Shown here: positions 13,815 through 17,563 of the stretch, one piece after another
Layout: the number at the start of each line of letters is the position of its first letter
Position numbering within the stretch: the stretch's first letter is position 1
Assembly: GCA_030689795.1 (NCBI GenBank)
Contig: JAUYEO010000365.1
Coordinates: forward strand, 1 to 17,563
Length of the DNA stretch: 17,563 nucleotides
Source of the DNA: Desulfobacterales bacterium
Lineage (GTDB): Bacteria > Desulfobacterota > Desulfobacteria > Desulfobacterales > RPRI01
Direction: 5' to 3'
Position numbers and translations under genes: made by a program
The notes under the pieces: model-generated
What the model saw: the letters and a program-made list of their open reading frames with translations, nothing else
What the model was told of the DNA's origin: nothing
The model's database searches: none

Positions 13815-15098
13815 ATGGTTGACACAATAGAAGATACCATACCCGAAAACCTTATACCGGTACAGGATCTTAAGGGTATCGATACTGTCGGAAGGTATAA
13901 AATTTCAAGACAGCTCGGCAAAGGCGGTTCCGGGGTCGTTTACCTTGGGGTTGATCCGTATATAAAAAGAAATGTGGCCATTAAAATGTCGAAGCTGACC
14001 ACGGACAGGGAAAGAGCGCATTTTTTTGTCGAAGCTCAATCCGCCGGGCGGTTGAATCATCCCAACATAGTTTCAATATATGACGCCGGTCTGTATAAAG
14101 AATATTGCTATATAGCAATGGAATACATTGAAGGCGAGACACTCGCAAAATTCTGCAGCAAAGAGAACCTGCTCCCTTTAAACACGGTTATAGAAATTAT
14201 AATTAATGTGTGCAATGCGCTTGACTATGCGCATAAGCAGAAAGTCATACACAGAGATATAAAGCCCACTAACATAATGATAGATTCTTCCTTATCGCCC
14301 AAAATTGCGGATTTCAGCATTGCCCAGATTATTGAAGCAACTGTTGAAATGGGAATTTTCGGAACACCGAGCTATATGTCGCCGGAGCAGTTGAAAGACT
14401 CTCAGGTATCCGGCATAAGCGACATATTCTCTCTTGGATGTGTCCTTTACGAAATGCTGGCGGGAGTCAAGGCTTTCCCCGGGGATAATCATTTCGCGAT
14501 TATGTATAAAATCGGCAATGAAAATCCCTTATCATTGCTTAGTATCCGCCGGGAGATCCCCAGAATACTTGACGAAATAACCCAAAAAGCCCTGGCTAAA
14601 AATCCCGGCGAACGCTATCAGACATGCATGGATTTCGCCTATGATTTAAGAGTGGCCCTGAGAGGATTTACAGAAACGGTAAATAACGAAAAGGTAAAGG
14701 ATGTCGTAGATTTTATGCTTCATCTTCCCTTTTTTAACAATTTCTCGAAAGAGCACATAAAGGAACTCATAACGACCAGTAAAGTCGCCAAAGTCCGCAA
14801 AGGAAAGACAATCGTTACCGAAGGCGAAATAGATGATACTTTTTACATCATTTTAAGCGGAAAAGTTAAAATTAAAAAAGGGGATAAAACCATTTCGGTG
14901 ATCGGGCCCGGGGAATGTTTCGGAGAAATGGCATATATTTGCGGCCAGGCGCGCGCTGCAACAGTTATCGCTGAAACAGACTCCATACTTTTGATAATAA
15001 GCGCTCCTCTGCTTGACAGATCTTCAGAGTCTATTCAGCTTCTATTTTTTAAGAATTTTGCCATAACCCTTGTGAACCGTCTCTCTCAGGCATCCTGA
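13815..15098 (+). CDS. Ser/Thr protein kinase with C-terminal cyclic-nucleotide-binding domain
   Basis: A 427-residue cytoplasmic protein with two domains. The Hanks-type kinase (about 27-285) has the Gly-rich loop GKGGSG (35-40), Lys57 in VAIK, helix-C Glu73, HRDIKPTN (146-153), a changed metal motif DFS (166-168) instead of DFG, and SPE (189-191) in place of APE. The cNMP-binding (CAP_ED) domain (about 300-425) has a phosphate-binding cassette FGEMA...RAATV (369-384) with the Glu and Arg that contact the cyclic phosphate and ribose, so ligand binding looks feasible. There is no transmembrane or PASTA region. Like PKG it joins kinase and cyclic-nucleotide domain, but in reverse order. The ribosome-binding site AGGGA (13804-13808) lies at the very edge of element C. 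The PP2C gene follows after 62 nt. Confidence 0.95.
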   Translation: MVDTIEDTIPENLIPVQDLKGIDTVGRYKISRQLGKGGSGVVYLGVDPYIKRNVAIKMSKLTTDRERAHFFVEAQSAGRLNHPNIVSIYDAGLYKEYCYIAMEYIEGETLAKFCSKENLLPLNTVIEIIINVCNALDYAHKQKVIHRDIKPTNIMIDSSLSPKIADFSIAQIIEATVEMGIFGTPSYMSPEQLKDSQVSGISDIFSLGCVLYEMLAGVKAFPGDNHFAIMYKIGNENPLSLLSIRREIPRILDEITQKALAKNPGERYQTCMDFAYDLRVALRGFTETVNNEKVKDVVDFMLHLPFFNNFSKEHIKELITTSKVAKVRKGKTIVTEGEIDDTFYIILSGKVKIKKGDKTISVIGPGECFGEMAYICGQARAATVIAETDSILLIISAPLLDRSSESIQLLFFKNFAITLVNRLSQAS

Positions 15099-15160
15099 GA
15101 CAGCCCGGACAAGCTGCATTTACTTACATATTATATAAGGCGACCGGAGTCAGAAACAAG

Positions 15161-16249
15161 ATGGTCAAAGTGGAATCCTGTGGAATAACGGATGTCGGAA
15201 GGAAAAGGAAAGGAAACGAAGATTCATATTTTCTGGATGAAAACCTCCGCATTTATGTTGTTGCCGACGGAATGGGCGGACATCAGGCCGGTGAAGTGGC
15301 AAGCAAGCTTGTTGTAGATACGATAAAAGAGCGCATGAACAGGTATTCGGACGGAAAGACTGATACAATCTGGGCAATTCCAAAAGCTTCAAAATACTCA
15401 TCATGGCTGGTTTCAGGCATTCTCGAAGCAAACAGGCAGGTTTTCAAGTTATCAAAAAGAAGGAAAGAATTTGAAGGAATGGGCGCTACCGTTTCCGCGG
15501 TTTTCGTAACAAAGGAAACTCTGATCGCGGCAAATGTCGGAGACAGCCCGATTTATCTTATCCGCAATAATGAAATAAGCCTCCTTTCGGTGCCTCACAC
15601 CGCGATGGCCGAATATGCCGCCTTTGCCCCGGCAGGCGCAAAAGCCCTTTCAGATAAATACAGGCATGTAATCACACGTGCTATGGGGAGCAAAGAAACC
15701 GTGGAACCCGATTTTCGTGAAATAATACCACACCCGGGCGACATGGTCGTTCTCTGTTCCGACGGACTAAGCGACAAGGTCAAGCCTGAAGAAATAATGG
15801 AAATAACCCGGAGCAATCCACCGTCAAAATCAGGCAGGATGCTGGTTGATCTTGCCAATGAACGCGGAGGGGAAGATAACATAACATTAATTGTCCTGAA
15901 AATTACCGGCGATTCAAGCTCCCTTTCAGCGCCCGGCAGATCTGTCAATAAAGCCGAAATAAAGCAGGAACTCCATGAGCCTGTTGCAGTTGAATATGAC
16001 ACCGATGAATCCTCAGGCAGGGCTCTGATTAAAAATATTACGACAGACGGCCTCTTTCTCGAAACGAGCGAAATATTTTCAATCGGCCAGAAACTTACTC
16101 TAACCGTTTCGGATAAAAACGGAGAGAACTCCGTTACGGCAAATGCAAAAGTTGTAAACAGAAAACCACGCGGCATAGAGCTTAAATATGAAAATCTGAC
16201 CGGAGAGCAGAAAAGCAAAATAGAATTATTTATCGGGCAGAAAAAATGA
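15161..16249 (+). CDS. PP2C-family protein phosphatase with C-terminal PilZ-like domain
   Basis: A 362-residue cytoplasmic protein. The PPM/PP2C domain (1-248) has all metal-binding motifs: GNEDS with Asp21, ADGMGGH with Asp36, GDS (127-129), SDGL with Asp201 and GGEDN with Asp239. It should remove phosphate from Ser/Thr, presumably reversing the upstream kinase. Residues about 262-362 look like a PilZ domain (PVAVEYD, KNITTDGLFLET, RGIELKYENLT, terminal helix). The second c-di-GMP motif appears as NITTDG (292-297), but no RxxxR motif precedes it, so c-di-GMP binding is doubtful. It is probably in one transcript with the kinase. Its TGA stop is also the TGAC end of element D. The start lacks a well-spaced ribosome-binding site. 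Confidence 0.93.
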   Translation: MVKVESCGITDVGRKRKGNEDSYFLDENLRIYVVADGMGGHQAGEVASKLVVDTIKERMNRYSDGKTDTIWAIPKASKYSSWLVSGILEANRQVFKLSKRRKEFEGMGATVSAVFVTKETLIAANVGDSPIYLIRNNEISLLSVPHTAMAEYAAFAPAGAKALSDKYRHVITRAMGSKETVEPDFREIIPHPGDMVVLCSDGLSDKVKPEEIMEITRSNPPSKSGRMLVDLANERGGEDNITLIVLKITGDSSSLSAPGRSVNKAEIKQELHEPVAVEYDTDESSGRALIKNITTDGLFLETSEIFSIGQKLTLTVSDKNGENSVTANAKVVNRKPRGIELKYENLTGEQKSKIELFIGQKK

Positions 16250-16437
16250 CAGCTTCGTAAAAAGCTAATATGCGAACGGATTTGAGATTTTTGGGAAATA
16301 GATTTTAAAATTGCTGAGCGTTAAAAATCACAAGGCTTTGACCGCCGCAGGCGAAACCTTCTTGTGATTTAGCGAAGTGATTTAAAAATCCCCAAAAAGC
16401 TCATTAAGTGAGCATATTTAGACTTTTTACGAAACCA
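16247..16437. repeat. MITE-like element D between phosphatase and sirtuin genes
   Basis: Inverted ends (16250-16273 and 16412-16435) share GC(T)TTCGTAAAAAG and ATATGC with two 1-base gaps. Inside are nested complementary blocks (TTTTTGGG with CCCAAAAA; AATCACAAG with CTTGTGATT; GCTCA/TGAGC). The first 57 bases include the second copy (16268-16306) of the 39-bp repeat at 4218-4256. The element fills almost the whole gap between the two genes, and its first bases coincide with the phosphatase stop codon. Confidence 0.8.
16268..16306 (+). repeat. 39-bp dispersed repeat, copy 2
   Basis: It matches 4218-4256 at 38 of 39 bases, same orientation. Here it forms the left inner part of element D. Confidence 0.85.
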
Positions 16438-16454
16438 CCAAAAAAAATAAGATA

Positions 16455-17201
16455 ATGGACAATCTCATAAAAAAAGCCGCCAAAGAGCTTGCAAAATCAA
16501 AGAGGGTCGTCGCCCTCACCGGGGCCGGAGTTTCCGTGGAAAGCGGTATACCGCCTTTTCGCGGAAAGGGCGGATTATGGGAAAAGATCGACCCTATGGA
16601 ATTTGCGCATATTGATTCATTCATGAGAGATCCGGCGAAAGTCTGGAATATTCTGATCAGAGAGATGAAAGATATCGTCGACAGGGCCAGACCGAATGAC
16701 GCTCATAAGGGACTTGCAAGACTTGAAGAACTCGGGATTCTCAACATGGTCATAACCCAGAATGTTGACGGGCTTCACCAGATGGCCGGAAATACTGACG
16801 TTATAGAATTTCACGGGAACTTTGCATGGCAAAAATGCCTTGATTGTTCTAAAAAAACAGAAACTTTCAAAATCTCTCTTGATGAAATTCCGCCGAAATG
16901 CGCATGCGGAGGTATCTTAAGGCCGGACTGCGTTTTTTTCGGTGAAATGATACCGGCAGAACATCTTTTACGTTCAAGAAAAGCGGCTTATGAATGCGAG
17001 ATAATGCTTGTTATCGGAACATCGGCAGTTGTCCAGCCTGCGGCATACATACCTGTAGCCGCAAAAGAGTCGGGAGCAAGGATAATTGAAATCAACCCTG
17101 AAAGCACTCCACTTACCGGAAGCATAAGCGATTATATCATAAAGGGAAATGCCGGGGAAGTCATGAAAGCAATCGTATCTGAAGTGGAAATTCTCCTGTA
17201 G
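16455..17201 (+). CDS. Sir2-family NAD-dependent protein deacylase (sirtuin)
   Basis: A 248-residue single-domain sirtuin. NAD-binding motifs GAGVSVESGIPPFRG (23-37) and TQNVDGLH (101-108), catalytic His120 in FHGN, and Zn ligands C128, C131, C149 and C151 are present; the second pair has CxC spacing. The Tyr-x-x-Arg pair that marks desuccinylases (CobB, Sirt5) seems to be replaced by W64 and L67 in VWNILI, so deacetylase or hydrophobic-deacylase activity is more likely; this alignment is from memory. It would consume NAD+ and yield O-acyl-ADP-ribose. No clear ribosome-binding site precedes the ATG, which lies 18 bp after element D. The RACE-type gene follows after 8 nt, so they are probably co-transcribed. 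Confidence 0.95.
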   Translation: MDNLIKKAAKELAKSKRVVALTGAGVSVESGIPPFRGKGGLWEKIDPMEFAHIDSFMRDPAKVWNILIREMKDIVDRARPNDAHKGLARLEELGILNMVITQNVDGLHQMAGNTDVIEFHGNFAWQKCLDCSKKTETFKISLDEIPPKCACGGILRPDCVFFGEMIPAEHLLRSRKAAYECEIMLVIGTSAVVQPAAYIPVAAKESGARIIEINPESTPLTGSISDYIIKGNAGEVMKAIVSEVEILL

Positions 17202-17209
17202 AGTATAAA

Positions 17210-17563
17210 ATGACTGTACTTGAAAACGGCTGGGTAAAAAGAGTATCCGTCACGCCCCCTTCCCTGAAAGACAATACGGCGGATGCCGACAGGCTTGAAA
17301 GAGCGTTAATGGCCATTCTCAAAACGGAAATGGTCGATATTGACCTGTCCATTCTTGTAAATCTCCCGGAGCTGCTCAGAAAGGGTAATTATAATTTACG
17401 CTGCGTTCTTTTTAAAGATCATAAAAAATGGTGTCTTTCCGGAATATCCTCCGATGATACGGACAGGTTAACCGGCCTTGCGGTCGATCTTGGCACAACC
17501 ACTGTTGTATTAAGATTACTTGATCTTTCAACCGGCCTTGCTTTAGCTGAAAGCTCTTTCACC
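17210..17563 (+). CDS. RACE-type ASKHA protein (corrinoid reductive activation), partial, ferredoxin-less N-terminus
   Basis: The gene runs off the window; 118 codons are visible. Residues 8-31 (WVKRVSVTPPSLKDNTADAD) match the linker that precedes the ASKHA core in corrinoid-activating proteins (RamA/AcsV/RACE, DUF4445). LAVDLGTTTVVLRLLDLSTG (90-109) is the first phosphate-binding motif of the actin/Hsp70-like ATPase core. These enzymes reduce inactive Co(II) corrinoid proteins with ATP. The usual N-terminal [2Fe-2S] ferredoxin domain is absent: an in-frame stop lies at 17180-17182 and no other start codon lies between it and the ATG. Reductant would have to come from a separate protein. It follows the sirtuin stop by 8 nt. 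Confidence 0.85.
   Translation, partial: MTVLENGWVKRVSVTPPSLKDNTADADRLERALMAILKTEMVDIDLSILVNLPELLRKGNYNLRCVLFKDHKKWCLSGISSDDTDRLTGLAVDLGTTTVVLRLLDLSTGLALAESSFT

Overview
The window reads as chromosomal DNA of a sulfate- or fatty-acid-oxidising anaerobe, most likely of the former Deltaproteobacteria (Desulfobacterota, Desulfobacterales-like). This is an inference from content: NrfHA nitrite reductase, an ETF:quinone oxidoreductase with an acyl-CoA dehydrogenase, a CooC-type nickel-insertion ATPase, a RACE/ASKHA corrinoid-activation protein, and many small intergenic inverted-repeat elements. I saw no rRNA, tRNA, CRISPR, transposase or phage gene.

Layout. 1-571: no convincing gene, a degenerate inverted repeat and the leader of a cold-shock gene. 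572-832: cold-shock protein and a strong intrinsic terminator. 1014-2953: nrfH-nrfA. 2974-3231: an inverted-repeat element that runs into the 3' end of a family 2 glycosyltransferase (minus strand). 4031-4478: repeat-rich spacer. 4479-6152: ETF-QO, convergent with a minus-strand run of acyl-CoA dehydrogenase, phasin-like protein and UbiB-family kinase (9410 to 6157). 9411-9846: divergent spacer with a multi-hairpin element and palindromes. 9847-12460: CooC-like ATPase, AcuC-like Zn deacetylase and AcuB-like CBS-CBS-ACT sensor. 12461-12781: a 44-bp tandem hairpin array. 12782-16249: metallo-beta-lactamase-fold hydrolase, Ser/Thr kinase fused to a cyclic-nucleotide-binding domain, and PP2C phosphatase fused to a PilZ-like domain. 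16455-17563: sirtuin, then the first 118 codons of a RACE-type ASKHA protein that lacks the usual N-terminal ferredoxin.

The most interesting region is 10620-17201. It places two chemically different lysine deacylases (Zn-dependent and NAD-dependent) and an AcuB-like nucleotide sensor around an antagonistic kinase/phosphatase pair. Each member of that pair carries a C-terminal domain of a cyclic-nucleotide-sensing family, and a hydrolase of a fold that includes cyclic-nucleotide phosphodiesterases lies just upstream. I infer, without proof, a post-translational control locus for carbon/energy metabolism (acyl-CoA oxidation, CODH/ACS maturation).

Small repeats punctuate the window. At least four loci (9571-9732, 11573-11629, 13647-13804, 16247-16437) share a terminal core close to CTTCGTAAAAAG. 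They look like MITE-type elements, and they abut or overlap start and stop codons in the kinase/phosphatase/deacylase region. The 44-bp array before the hydrolase gene shows a compensatory base-pair change, which suggests its hairpins are kept by selection.
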